Counted from the stretch's first letter, positions 44,058 to 53,302 are shown. The stretch: 64,000 bases of DNA from Dietzia timorensis (GCF_001659785.1 NZ_CP015961.1:2294001-2358000), one strand, 5' to 3'. The notes: generated by a model from the letters alone, not told the origin. Numbers and translations are program-made.

Positions 44058-44714
44058 CTATAGCTGAAATCGTTTCGTGCGCATTCGGTCTAGTTTCAAC
44101 GCAAGCGCGGTGCGGTCGGGAGTTTCGAGCTTCCTCATGACCGTGGACACGTAGTTTTTCACCGTTCCGGGTGCGAGGTGCAGCCGCTCCGCGATGTCCG
44201 CATTGGTGAGTCCGTCGGCGATACACATCGCCACTTCGCGTTCGGACTTCGTCAAAGCACTCAACGGGTCGGCCGGGCGGTTGCGCGTCCTCAGTGCCGT
44301 CTTTGCCACTCGCGGGTCGACGGTGACGCCACCTGCGAGCGCCGATCGCACCGCGTCGACGATCTTCTCGGGAGAGGTGTCCTTCAGCAACAGGCCCGCG
44401 GCACCGGCATCTAGCACCGACGCCACTACATCCGTCGTATCGAAGGTCGTCACCACGACTACCGGCACACCCGGAAAGCGCTCAGAGCATGCGGCTATGA
44501 GCTCGGCGCCGCCCATCCCGGGCATCACCGCGTCCGTGATGATCGCGTCCACATCGAGTGTCTCCAACAGTCCGAGCGCCTCGTGTCCGTCGCGTGCCTC
44601 GCCGACGACCTCGGCATCGCCCGTGCTCTCGAGCAGCATGCGCAGCCCGCGGCGAAGTAACTCCTGGTCGTCAACCACCAGCAGTCGCAGGCGTTCCTCC
44701 CCGACTGCGCTCAT
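44058..44714 (-). CDS. NarL/LuxR-type response regulator
   Basis: 218 residues from ATG 44714, overlapping the kinase stop by four bases. Receiver: LLVVDDQELLRRGLRMLLES, phosphoacceptor Asp61 in IITDAVMPGMGG, and LLLKDTSPEKIVDAV with the conserved Lys. Helix-turn-helix: LTKSEREVAMCIADGLTNAD onward through YVSTVMRKLE. Works with the upstream histidine kinase. A nearby divergent CPBP protease gene may be a target, as is common for LiaRS-like pairs; that is inference. Confidence 0.94.
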   Translation of the reverse strand: MSAVGEERLRLLVVDDQELLRRGLRMLLESTGDAEVVGEARDGHEALGLLETLDVDAIITDAVMPGMGGAELIAACSERFPGVPVVVVTTFDTTDVVASVLDAGAAGLLLKDTSPEKIVDAVRSALAGGVTVDPRVAKTALRTRNRPADPLSALTKSEREVAMCIADGLTNADIAERLHLAPGTVKNYVSTVMRKLETPDRTALALKLDRMRTKRFQL

Positions 44715-45904
44715 GCATTCACCGGTTGCATTGGGTACGAGGCGTCGAGCACGAAACCGAGTTCCCCGGGCTCGGCGACCAACTCCCCTCCTGCGGACTC
44801 CACTCGCTCGCGCAGGTTGATCAGCCCGAAGCCCTCTTCGGTCGCTTCAGGCAAGGCGCCTCCGTCGTCATGAATCCGGATACGGCAGGTCGTGCCGGCG
44901 ACCACCGACACGGTCACGTTTTCCGCGCCCGAGTGGCGCGCCGCGTTCGTTAACCCCTCCTGGATGATTCGGTAGGCGAGCTCGTCAAGCGCGCCGTCCG
45001 TTCTGCCCGACGGCGATTCGAGGCGCACGTTCAAACCAGTGCCTTTGAACGAGGCGGCGATTTTCTCAAGCGCGGAATCGAGGTCGAGCTGACGAGTTTC
45101 TGACGTGCCGAGGGGGCTCATGGAGCGTACGAGCGTCCGCAGTTCGTCTAGCGCGCGGGCGGCCTCGGCACGCGAGCGTTCTACTTCTGTCCATGCCTCG
45201 GCGTCGCTGCTCGATCCGGGTTCAGCGCTCCGGAGACGCGTGGCGAGATCGAGCCCCATGCCGATCACGGTGAGGCGCTGACCCAGCTCATCGTGCAACA
45301 ATCGCGCGTTCGCGGCGCGTTCGGACGCGAGTACTCGGTCCATCTCCGCGAGCGCCTCCTCGCGTCGCAACCGCGAGGTTTCCGCCTCGAGCACGATCGC
45401 GCGGTCGAGTTGAGCTACGAGATGCGCGGAGGCGAGACCGGCGGCGACCAACGCGACGACGATGACCGTATTTGCAGCGACGCCACCGAAAGGCACGCTG
45501 TCGGACAGCAGGTACAGCCCGAGCATCATCGCGAGGAATACCGCCCCGAGGAGCGCGCCGGCACGAAGGCCGAATTGGACCACGAGTACGCAAATCGCGA
45601 CAGCGAACAGCGGCGTGCCCATCATGTTGTTGGCGAGGAGCCAGACGAACAGCCCGCCAAGCCCCGCGAGCACGGCCATTGCGAGGGCAAGGTTCCTCCG
45701 CCGACTTCGGACGCGCCACCACGTGGCGGACACGCCTGCCTCGCTGATCGCCACTGCTGCGAGGAAGCACGCGAGCCACACGTCGCCATGGTCGAGAATC
45801 TCGATGGCGCGGAGGAGAGCGAACGCGAGCGCCACCGCGAGCACGGCGGTCGCGATCTGCGAGACGGACGTGCGTACGCTCACCTGTTTCGACTCGGTGT
45901 CCAT
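44711..45904 (-). CDS. Histidine kinase (HisKA_3 type)
   Basis: 397 residues if started at ATG 45904; ATG 45916, 45922 and 45940 are in frame and none has a strong ribosome site. Five to six membrane segments occupy residues 15-165. A linker coiled coil leads to ARLLHDELGQRLTVIGMGLD, where the His is phosphorylated. The ATPase part follows: LAYRIIQEGLTNAARHSGAE (N box), IHDDGGALPEATEEGFGLIN (G boxes). No outer sensor domain, so the signal is probably sensed in the membrane. Co-translated with the regulator. Confidence 0.92.
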   Translation of the reverse strand: MDTESKQVSVRTSVSQIATAVLAVALAFALLRAIEILDHGDVWLACFLAAVAISEAGVSATWWRVRSRRRNLALAMAVLAGLGGLFVWLLANNMMGTPLFAVAICVLVVQFGLRAGALLGAVFLAMMLGLYLLSDSVPFGGVAANTVIVVALVAAGLASAHLVAQLDRAIVLEAETSRLRREEALAEMDRVLASERAANARLLHDELGQRLTVIGMGLDLATRLRSAEPGSSSDAEAWTEVERSRAEAARALDELRTLVRSMSPLGTSETRQLDLDSALEKIAASFKGTGLNVRLESPSGRTDGALDELAYRIIQEGLTNAARHSGAENVTVSVVAGTTCRIRIHDDGGALPEATEEGFGLINLRERVESAGGELVAEPGELGFVLDASYPMQPVNA

Positions 45905-46048
45905 CCCTCTATTCATCCACATCGGCCCGCGCCCGCGCATGTGACCACGGTCATCAGTTTCTCGCCGCTATCGATGACCGCAGGCACTACGGCCACACCC
46001 CGGATCGAGACACCCTTGATTCACCGGCCTTTCGATCAAGGAGTTGCC

Positions 46049-46975
46049 ATGACTACCACCGCACATGCCCCGCACTCGCAATCCCGCGAAGACTCCAGAT
46101 CCAACCCCCGTGCATTTCGCCCCACCCTGTGGGGCGTTGCCGGGCGATGCGTCCTCGCCGCAGCAGGCATGATGGCCTGCGCTATGTCCCCAGCCCTGCT
46201 CGAATTCGTCCCCGGCTTTACCGACTGGATGACGTCGCTCGAATCCCAGCCGCTCGGCCCGACCTTGTTTTTCGCGTCCCTCGCAACGCTCACTGTGCCG
46301 CTGCTCTCGGCGGGGGTTTTGCTTTCCATCGTGGTGAGGTTCTCGCGGCTCTCATGGCGAGACATTCTCGGCCACCGCACTTCAGGATTCTCGGCTGGTG
46401 CACTTCTCGCGACCACAGCCGCTGCGGCCGTGCTGACCGCCGCAGTCATCGGCATTCTCTCGGCCGCTGGGGTCGACGCCGACCGCGCGGCAGATCCGGG
46501 AACTGCAGGCGTCCCCCTTGCCGCGGTCGTCGCGATCGGGCTCGCCCGCGCGTTCCTGCTCCAGGGCATACAGGAAGAGCTGTGGTTCCGCGGAGTCGCG
46601 TTCCTCGGCCACAAGTCTCGGCCGTGGCTCGTCCTCGGCGCGACCACGGTCGCCTTCACCGCATTGCATCTGACGTCGACGGGCGGCCAACAATCGACGG
46701 CCGAAACCCTTCTCTACCTCGTGCTGCCGCTGGGCATGGGGTTCTGGGCGGGCGTCGAGAGGCTGTGCACCGGTTCGGTGTGGCCGGCAATCGGTGTCCA
46801 CGGCGGCATGCACACCGGCACGATCATCACTGCGCTCGCCGGCTGGCCGATGGGCCCGGGCGCATGGGTCGGCGTCGGCTCCGCCTTTGTCCTCGCCGGT
46901 CTCGTCCGCTTGATGACGACCCGGATCGGTGGACAGAGAAAGGCACGCCGGCCACTGCCAATTCAATTTGGATGA
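46049..46975 (+). CDS. CPBP family intramembrane metalloprotease
   Basis: 308 residues from ATG 46049 with AAGGAG six bases upstream; the upstream open frame overlaps the kinase gene in antisense and is rejected. About eight membrane segments. Catalytic motifs are QEELWFRGVAFLG (EExxxR), FTALHLTSTGG, and AIGVHGGMHTGTI. Members process membrane proteins or act in self-immunity to peptides. Divergent from the two-component genes, which may control it. Confidence 0.88.
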   Translation: MTTTAHAPHSQSREDSRSNPRAFRPTLWGVAGRCVLAAAGMMACAMSPALLEFVPGFTDWMTSLESQPLGPTLFFASLATLTVPLLSAGVLLSIVVRFSRLSWRDILGHRTSGFSAGALLATTAAAAVLTAAVIGILSAAGVDADRAADPGTAGVPLAAVVAIGLARAFLLQGIQEELWFRGVAFLGHKSRPWLVLGATTVAFTALHLTSTGGQQSTAETLLYLVLPLGMGFWAGVERLCTGSVWPAIGVHGGMHTGTIITALAGWPMGPGAWVGVGSAFVLAGLVRLMTTRIGGQRKARRPLPIQFG

Positions 46976-47093
46976 CTTGTAATACAGTTCGAGCCCACGA
47001 CTCGCCGTCCATCCCAAAGCCTTATCCTCGCGTTTCAGCCTTGAGCAAACAGACTCAAACGCCTTCCACATTGTGGCCAGGGAACGGGATGAG

Positions 47094-47909
47094 TTACTTG
47101 TTCACGCGACTGCGTGGAATCCTCAGCGGCCGGAATCGGACGAACGGATCGCCAGTCTCGTCGTCGGTGAGGATCTGTGCACGTACCTCATATGTGTGCT
47201 CGAACAGATCCTCGGTGAACACCTCGTGCGGCGTCCCGTACGCTACAACCCGTCCCTCACACAGCACAGCGACCTTGTCGCAGTACGCCGCCGCGAGGTT
47301 GAGGTCGTGCAGCGCGATCAGAGAGGTCACCCCGAGCCTGGTCGGCAGCTCGAGCACGTCGAACTGATTGCGCAGATCGAGGTGGTTCGTCGGCTCGTCC
47401 ATCACGAGCAGGCGCGGCTCCTGCGCGATCGCCCGCGCAATGAGAATGCGCTGGCGCTCTCCCCCGGACAGCGACACATATGGCCGATCCGCAAGATGCG
47501 TGCCGTTGACCATCCCGAGCGCGCCGCCGATCTTCTCCTTATCAGCAGCATTATCGCGGTCGAGGAACCGCTTGTACGGCGAACGCCCCATCGCCACCAC
47601 GTCGCGGCAGGACAGGTCGAAATCCCCGGTCCCGTCCTGCAGCACTGCGGCAATGTTGCGCGCGCGGTCGCGGGTGCGCATCTCCCCGACCGGCTTGCCG
47701 TCGAGCTCCACCTCGCCCGAGTGCATCGGCAGCAACCCGAGCACGGCCTTGAGTAGCGTGGACTTGCCGGAGCCGTTGGGCCCGACCACGCCGAGCTCCT
47801 CGCCAGGCTCTACAGAAAAAGAGGCATCGGAGACGACGTCGCGCCCGCCCAATCGGACGGATACCCCGCGTACCGAAAGCCGCGCGGGATCGCCCTGCCC
47901 AGAAATCAT
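47094..47909 (-). CDS. btuD: Corrinoid ABC transporter, ATP-binding protein (BtuD-like)
   Basis: 271 residues from ATG 47909, overlapping the permease stop by four bases. Walker A VGPNGSGKSTLLK, Q-loop VLQDGT, signature VSLSGGERQRILIARA, and Walker B LLVMDEPTNHLD are intact. The sequence is of the FepC/BtuD type. Its operon is headed by a cobalamin riboswitch, so B12 or a corrinoid is the likely cargo; otherwise it would be called a siderophore ATPase. Confidence 0.88.
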   Translation of the reverse strand: MISGQGDPARLSVRGVSVRLGGRDVVSDASFSVEPGEELGVVGPNGSGKSTLLKAVLGLLPMHSGEVELDGKPVGEMRTRDRARNIAAVLQDGTGDFDLSCRDVVAMGRSPYKRFLDRDNAADKEKIGGALGMVNGTHLADRPYVSLSGGERQRILIARAIAQEPRLLVMDEPTNHLDLRNQFDVLELPTRLGVTSLIALHDLNLAAAYCDKVAVLCEGRVVAYGTPHEVFTEDLFEHTYEVRAQILTDDETGDPFVRFRPLRIPRSRVNK

Positions 47910-49024
47910 GCGGCCACCGCCTTCGCCTTGTTCCCCTCGCGCCGAATCAGCCAGATGAAGAACGGGCCGCCGCACACCGCCGTCAGAATTCCGACGGGCA
48001 GTTCCATGGGGCTCGCCAGCGACCTGGCGGCAATGTCCGCGAGGATGAGGAACGTAGCACCCAGGAGCGCCGCCGCCGGCAACGCGGTGCGGTGGTCGGC
48101 GCCGAAGAGGATGCGCGTGGCGTGCGGGATCATCAACCCGACGAAGCCGATCGGCCCACTCGCCGCGACGAGCACGCCGGTGAGCAGCGAGCACAGCAGG
48201 AACATCTCGACACGAAACCGCGCGACGTTGAGGCCCATCGTCGCGGCGGCATCATCGCCGGCGAACATCAGGTTGAGCCTGCGCGCGGACGCGTACAGCC
48301 ACAACAATCCCAGCACGACCACCACGGCGACGATCGGCAGCGCATCCCACGACGCACCGCCGAGCGACCCCATGAGCCACGTCATCACCTGCTTGGCGTG
48401 CTGCGCATTCGGCGACACCAATAGCAGGAGGCTTGTGACGGCGGAGAGCACATATGCCACGGCCACACCGGCCAAGATGAGCCGCAGCGTGGTGATGCGG
48501 CCGCCGGCACGCGCGGTGAGATACACGAGCACCATCGACACCAACGATCCGGCGAACGCGAACAGCGAGATCGTCCAACGGCCGAGAACCCCGGAGACGA
48601 ACACGATCGCGAGCACCGCGCCGACCGACGCGCCCGAGGACACCCCGAGTAGGTACGGATCGGCGAGAGGATTGCGCACTACGGCCTGCATCGCCATGCC
48701 CGCCATGGCGAGCCCGGCGCCGACGAACACTGCCAGCAGCACCCTCGGCAGGCGCGATTCGAAGATCATCGTGTCCACGTAGGACGGCCCGGTGGCGTCG
48801 ATGACGCCGGGCAGCGCCCTCTCCCCAACGGCCGTGATGATGTCGATCGGAGAAAGCGCGACCGAACCGATCCCCACGCCGGCGACCATCGCCGCGAGGA
48901 GCGCGATGACAAGCCCGACGTAGCCGGTCGATAACGCGATCTTCCTGCGCGCCCGGCGTTTCGGGGTGGCTTTGGGCGCCTGGACTTCGGGCGCGTTCGT
49001 GGACGCGGTGTCCGTTGTCGTCAT
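47906..49024 (-). CDS. btuC: Corrinoid ABC transporter permease (BtuC-like)
   Basis: 372 residues from ATG 49024. A charged lead of about 30 residues precedes some ten membrane segments. Motifs are MAGMAMQAVVRNPLADPYLL and ASGPIGFVGLMIPHATRILFG. Single permease gene, so the channel is a homodimer as in BtuC2D2. Overlaps the FhuF-like stop by four bases (ATGA) and the ATPase start likewise, so the four genes are tightly coupled. Confidence 0.88.
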   Translation of the reverse strand: MTTTDTASTNAPEVQAPKATPKRRARRKIALSTGYVGLVIALLAAMVAGVGIGSVALSPIDIITAVGERALPGVIDATGPSYVDTMIFESRLPRVLLAVFVGAGLAMAGMAMQAVVRNPLADPYLLGVSSGASVGAVLAIVFVSGVLGRWTISLFAFAGSLVSMVLVYLTARAGGRITTLRLILAGVAVAYVLSAVTSLLLLVSPNAQHAKQVMTWLMGSLGGASWDALPIVAVVVVLGLLWLYASARRLNLMFAGDDAAATMGLNVARFRVEMFLLCSLLTGVLVAASGPIGFVGLMIPHATRILFGADHRTALPAAALLGATFLILADIAARSLASPMELPVGILTAVCGGPFFIWLIRREGNKAKAVAA

Positions 49025-49782
49025 GCGTTCTCCGGCGTGGCGGGAGTCGGCGCGGATTCCTGGAAGGCGCGGACGACGGCGGAGTCCTTGAGCGCGCAGT
49101 CGCCGCACGGCCGGCGGCGGGCGGCGCGGTAGTACAGACAGCAGGTACGCCGCTTGATGGGTCCGGGCAACTGGCCTGTGTACCAGTCTGCGTAGCCGCC
49201 GCGCTCAGCGACGAGGGTGGCGAGGTGGACAAGGGCAACGTCGTCACCGCGCCCCATGAGCGAGCGCGTCGACAGCGCGATTCCGGTCGAGGTGTTGCCG
49301 AGAAGGATGCGCGGGTTGACCTTGCCGCAGCGGCCGATGGTGTCGGCCAGGGTTGCCATGAGGGGTTGGATTTGTCCGAGGAGCGCGTCGGCGAGCTCCT
49401 CCGGGGAGGATTCGAGGTGCGACGTCATACGTGGTGTTCCCATAAGGGGCCAGCGGGGGCCGCCGCCGATCGGGGCGCGGAGGTCGGCGATGTGGGGAAC
49501 GACCCCGTGCAGGTGCGCGGCGCTGAGGAGGATTCCCCACAGGCGGTCGCCGAGCATGTACTGGGTCCACGACAGGCCGACGCGAAGCTCGTCGGTGCCG
49601 AGGTGCGCGAGCGCGCCGTCCGCGCGGACGCGCACCTCGGCCGGGTCGGCGACGAGCTGCGGCAGGGGTGGTGCCGCTTGCGTCGCGGGGGACTCCGGGA
49701 GGAGCGAGGGGTTCCCGGAGATGTCGATGAGGTCCGCGGCGATGCGGGAGGCCGCGCGTGAGTCGACGGCCGGGACGATCAC
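49021..49782 (-). CDS. FhuF-like [2Fe-2S] protein, possible corrinoid or siderophore reductase
   Basis: 253 residues from GTG 49782, overlapping the binding-protein stop (GTGA). The C-terminus has the FhuF cluster motif CC-x10-C-x2-C: RTCCLYYRAARRRPCGDCAL, near residues 218-237. FhuF proteins reduce ferric siderophores in the cytoplasm. Here the gene sits inside an operon headed by a cobalamin riboswitch, so reduction of an imported corrinoid is a plausible alternative. The N-terminal 200 residues follow the FhuF/IucA-like fold only loosely. Motif is clear; substrate is inferred. Confidence 0.8.
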   Translation of the reverse strand: MIVPAVDSRAASRIAADLIDISGNPSLLPESPATQAAPPLPQLVADPAEVRVRADGALAHLGTDELRVGLSWTQYMLGDRLWGILLSAAHLHGVVPHIADLRAPIGGGPRWPLMGTPRMTSHLESSPEELADALLGQIQPLMATLADTIGRCGKVNPRILLGNTSTGIALSTRSLMGRGDDVALVHLATLVAERGGYADWYTGQLPGPIKRRTCCLYYRAARRRPCGDCALKDSAVVRAFQESAPTPATPENA

Positions 49783-50786
49783 TCGAGTACCTCCGGGTGG
49801 AGGTCCGCGGCGAGGGTGTTGACGGCCATGGGTGCGCGCACGCCGAGGACGGTGTCCATGAGAGTCATGTGCACGAAGTTGCCCTCCTTGATGGCGGTGA
49901 CGTCGCGCAGATCCGGGCGCGCCTTGAGGGCGGCTTCCTTGTCCTCGGGGGACTGCTGGCCTGCGTAGTCGAGGATGACGATGGTGTCCGGGTTGCGCTG
50001 GATGACCTGCTCCCAAGAGACATCGACGAAGGTGCCCTCCTGGTCTTCGAAGATGTTCGTGCCGCCGGCGCGCTCGATGACCTCGTTGCCGATGCCGGTG
50101 CCACCGACGGTCATGGGCGCGTCGTCGCCGGAGTCGTAGACGAAGACGTCGGCGGGGTCGACGCCCTTGAGGGCTGCTTCGGTGTCCTCGATCTGGCCTT
50201 CGAGGTCGTTGGCGAGCTGATCGGCGCGGTCCTCGATGCGGAAGATCTGGCCGAGTGTGCGGATTTCTTCGTAGACATCGTCAAGGGTTGCCGGCTCTGC
50301 GTCGGCGCAGCTTTCTGCGGTGAGGAAAGTGTTGATGCCAGCGTCCTCGAACTTCTGGCGGTCGCGTCCGTCCTCTGCGGAGAATGCGCTCGCGTAGCCG
50401 CCGTATATGAGGTCCGGTTCGAGGGTGAGGAGATTCTCGAAGGAGGTGTCGGTTTCGGAAATCTCGTTGAGGGCGTTGTATGCGTCGGCGTATTCCGGGA
50501 GCGGTTCGTTGTCCGGGTAGACGTGGCCGACGATTTTGTCCTCGAGGCCGAGCGCGAGGAGCATCTCGGTGGGGTGCTGGAAGTAGGTGACGACCTTTTC
50601 CGGGGCCTGGCCGAAGGTGATTTCTTCGCCGCAGTTGGTGACCGTGACGGCGCCTTCGGCGGCCTGCTGGTCCGCGGCCGAATCGGTGTCCGTCGCACAT
50701 GCGGCGAGAGTGAGCGTTGCCGCGAGGCCGGCGGCGAGGAAGGTGGTGCGTCCGGCGCGTGTTGCCGAAGCAGTGAAAATAGACAT
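49779..50786 (-). CDS. btuF: Corrinoid-binding lipoprotein (BtuF-like)
   Basis: 335 residues from ATG 50786; ATG 50804 is an alternative that lengthens the signal peptide. Lipobox LTLAAC with the anchor cysteine near residue 30. Binding-fold segments are APEKVVTYFQHPTEMLLALG, LLTLEPDLIYGGYASAF, and ending TLAADLHPEVLE. First gene of the operon and immediately downstream of the cobalamin riboswitch, which is why a corrinoid is favoured over a siderophore. Confidence 0.85.
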   Translation of the reverse strand: MSIFTASATRAGRTTFLAAGLAATLTLAACATDTDSAADQQAAEGAVTVTNCGEEITFGQAPEKVVTYFQHPTEMLLALGLEDKIVGHVYPDNEPLPEYADAYNALNEISETDTSFENLLTLEPDLIYGGYASAFSAEDGRDRQKFEDAGINTFLTAESCADAEPATLDDVYEEIRTLGQIFRIEDRADQLANDLEGQIEDTEAALKGVDPADVFVYDSGDDAPMTVGGTGIGNEVIERAGGTNIFEDQEGTFVDVSWEQVIQRNPDTIVILDYAGQQSPEDKEAALKARPDLRDVTAIKEGNFVHMTLMDTVLGVRAPMAVNTLAADLHPEVLE

Positions 50787-50826
50787 GGCTGTGCCAGGCT
50801 CCATCTGGGATTGCGCGTCCCTTTGA

Positions 50827-50930
50827 AGTGGCTACGCGGGACAGTCTCCTGACTTACGGGGCCGTCGAGTTCCGGCTTCCGCTTACAGTGGCGCGACCGT
50901 TCCGGATTTCCACCGGATTCCTGCCACCGT
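50827..50930 (-). promoter_or_regulatory. Cobalamin riboswitch
   Basis: The minus strand reads, in order, GGCAGGAATCCGGTGGAAAT, CCGGAACGGTCGC, GCCACTGTAAGCGG, and AGTCAGGAGACTG (the B12 box). These match the conserved core of the adenosylcobalamin class in order and spacing. GGTGGC and GCCACT at the two ends can form stem P1. It lies directly ahead of the binding-protein gene. GGGA and TCCC between box and start codon could form the expression switch. Expected: operon off when B12 is ample. Confidence 0.92.
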
Positions 50931-51007
50931 GCAGCGTCGACTGTTTTGTCGACGTTTAGGATTCTAAAACATGTTTCACTTTTTGCGTGCCGCGGGGCCG
51001 CTTACTG

Positions 51008-51081
51008 TGCCCCCAGTCGGACTCGAACCGACACTTTGACGGTTTTAAGCCGTCTGCCTCTGCCAATTGGGCTATGGGGGC
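51008..51081 (-). tRNA. tRNA with anticodon UAA (Leu by anticodon)
   Basis: 74-nt cloverleaf. Acceptor GCCCCCA pairs with TGGGGGC, discriminator A. D arm GCC/GGC, anticodon stem GACGG/CCGTC with loop CTTAAAA (anticodon TAA in DNA), T arm GTCGG-TTCGAGT-CCGAC. CCA is not encoded. The variable loop is only about five bases, unlike the long arm normal for bacterial tRNA-Leu. Confidence 0.9.
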
Positions 51082-51282
51082 GAGAGGTGACGTTGCCACC
51101 AAACTAGGTAGCTTACCTGTCGCGTTGGACTCGACGTTACTGGACGCTTTATACGTTTTCGCTGTGCGGCCTACGCCAGAGTCGGCGGGCATTCGAATGC
51201 AGAGCCCCGCGCGGCCGGGAACCTTTCGCCGCACGAATGCGTCCCACCACATATAGCTATCGATTCCGACAAGGGAGGTCCC

Positions 51283-52233
51283 GTGCGAAGTGATTACGTG
51301 CGAACTAAGACGGTCGCAGTGGCCCTGGCGTTGCTTTCGATTTCCGTCCTCGGAGCAGGATGCGGTACAGGCGTTAACCGTGAAAAGACCGAGCAAGCGC
51401 TTGAGCTCGCCGCAAGGGAACAAGGCTACGAAGGGCGCGTCAGCTTCTCTACAGGTGAGTACAAGAGTGAGGCCAGCCTGAGCGCACAGATCAACGCCGG
51501 CGACGCCACTCCCGAAGAGGCCGCAGAGATGATCGATTTCGTCAACGAACAATTCCGAAGTGACGATGCGCGCGGATATTCCGGGAAGCGCCTGTCAATG
51601 AGTTGGACCGTCGGTGGTACCGAGGTATGGATCGATGAAGGCGCGGACATTGCTCTGCTTCGTTCCATTAGCGAACTCGCGACTGGGTCGGACCGGGTCA
51701 CGATGGTGCAATCGAAGCTCGACAACGAAATAATCGAGATCGATCTAAAGCCATGCGAGACCGCCCAGTGCATCAACAAGACAATCAATGACACCGGTGA
51801 GGAACTCGACGCGCTGTACGCCCAGCAAGCTAGATCGTTGGCTACCGAATCATCGGAGCTCATTTCGGGATCCCCGCAAATGTTCAGCGTGGACTTCTCC
51901 CGAACGGCAAACGATCCCGACGAAGGCCTCACCATCATGCTCAACGGTGAACCGGAAACCGACGTCGCTCAGGAGAACGGCTCGACACGCGTCTCAGATT
52001 CGCTACATGAAGCTGCGGGCATTATCGACCTCACGGCACCCTACGAGCTGACGACCTTTGTTGATAGCCCGTCGACGGTGAAACTCCACCGCTCATTCTC
52101 TGAAGAAATCCCCGATAAAAAGTTCGAAGAAGCACTGTCTCGAGTGATGACGTTCGCCTGCGGAAAAGTCGACACGGTGGAGGACAACTATTCCGAGTTC
52201 GACGTCGCCTCGTCCCCGGAATGCAATGAATAA
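51283..52233 (+). CDS. Lipoprotein of unknown function, first of a pair
   Basis: 316 residues from GTG 51283 with GGGAGGTCCC upstream. Hydrophobic signal (VAVALALLSISVLGAGC) with lipobox LGAGC. The mature protein is acidic, with ATPEEAAEMIDFVNEQFRSD near residue 75, paired cysteines CETAQC and an end ACGK...SSPEC. The next gene encodes a diverged copy: SPDEAAEIVHFVRQQLES, CADSEC, and ACADY. A common ancestor is therefore likely. The codons are less GC-rich than those of core genes. No family recognised; location outside the membrane inferred. Confidence 0.75.
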   Translation: MRSDYVRTKTVAVALALLSISVLGAGCGTGVNREKTEQALELAAREQGYEGRVSFSTGEYKSEASLSAQINAGDATPEEAAEMIDFVNEQFRSDDARGYSGKRLSMSWTVGGTEVWIDEGADIALLRSISELATGSDRVTMVQSKLDNEIIEIDLKPCETAQCINKTINDTGEELDALYAQQARSLATESSELISGSPQMFSVDFSRTANDPDEGLTIMLNGEPETDVAQENGSTRVSDSLHEAAGIIDLTAPYELTTFVDSPSTVKLHRSFSEEIPDKKFEEALSRVMTFACGKVDTVEDNYSEFDVASSPECNE

Positions 52234-52357
52234 GTCGAAGAGCAACTTGGTGTCACACCAGAAGATTGAAGCGCCCTGGGTACTGGTTGTTGCCGGAACA
52301 TTCGGCTCGGCGAGTGCATCCATGAATTAGGACAACGATGGGTGGACACGAGAGAAG

Positions 52358-53302
52358 ATGCGAATGCGGAACGTTGTAGCGGCTGTTGCCGTGGCGACGG
52401 TGATGTTCTCGACCAGTTGCGCGCTCGTCGGTCCGGACCTGGACGAGCTGAGCGGCCAGTTCAATGAACAGGTGCTCAGTTACGGCTACGGCGAACTGGT
52501 TCACTATGGCATCGAAGATTTCTACGGCGAGGACACGCTGCACGTCGATATGGGGCTCAATCGAGTGAGCCCCGATGAGGCCGCCGAGATCGTCCACTTC
52601 GTCCGGCAGCAACTCGAAAGCGAAGGCCACGGCGATCTTCTTCAGACCACGACGTTTGATTTCGATGATCAGATTGGGAACGCAATCATCGACATCGACT
52701 CCCGGATCGACTTTCGTCTACTAGAGTCCGTGGCCAAGCTTGTCGCTGCGTCCGACCAGATCGAACAGGTGCATTTCAACTCCGACATCGGCTACACGCA
52801 GGTGCATGTTCCGGGGTGCGCAGACAGCGAATGCGTTCGTCGAATAGGTGCCGAGATTGGCGCGCCGCTCGACGAGCTCTTTGCGCAGCAAGTGTCGGCT
52901 TCCACGGATGGTCGCTCGGAGTCGGACGTGCCGCACGACGAGGGGCTGATGCTGAGCATGGGAGATCTCGAACCCGAGGGCTCCCTCGATCCCCTCCATA
53001 TTTGGATTTCGGACACGAGGGAACTCGACTATCGGACGCTGGTTAATGATGGGCGGTTGTCGAAGCACCTCGAAGCTGCGGCCGCTGTGAAGGAGATCGC
53101 CGGCCCGTGGATCGTAGAGGCAGTAGGCGGCGTAGATCCGGCGCGGATATCTTTAACGCGGCCTGACGATGACGAAGGGGCCAGTGAGGCCGAGTTCGCA
53201 GACGCCGAACAACGAGTGCTGGAGTTTGCCTGTGCCGACTACGATATCGTCGACGTTGACAGGCGCAAGGTCGACACTGCTGTGCCCGGAACGTGCCAAT
53301 AG
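52358..53302 (+). CDS. Lipoprotein of unknown function, second of a pair
   Basis: 314 residues from ATG 52358. Signal VAAVAVATVMFSTSC with lipobox FSTSC. Shares with the previous product the EEAAE-type helix near residue 70, a CxxxxC pair (CADSEC), a Leu/Phe-Ala-Gln-Gln segment (LDELFAQQVSAS versus LDALYAQQARSL) and a final ACxxD/K stretch. Separated from it by 124 bases. No family recognised. Confidence 0.75.
   Translation: MRMRNVVAAVAVATVMFSTSCALVGPDLDELSGQFNEQVLSYGYGELVHYGIEDFYGEDTLHVDMGLNRVSPDEAAEIVHFVRQQLESEGHGDLLQTTTFDFDDQIGNAIIDIDSRIDFRLLESVAKLVAASDQIEQVHFNSDIGYTQVHVPGCADSECVRRIGAEIGAPLDELFAQQVSASTDGRSESDVPHDEGLMLSMGDLEPEGSLDPLHIWISDTRELDYRTLVNDGRLSKHLEAAAAVKEIAGPWIVEAVGGVDPARISLTRPDDDEGASEAEFADAEQRVLEFACADYDIVDVDRRKVDTAVPGTCQ

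Noticed and set aside
45293-46048. N-terminal extension of the CPBP protease frame
   Set aside because: Overlaps the kinase gene in antisense, and a good ribosome site precedes ATG 46049.
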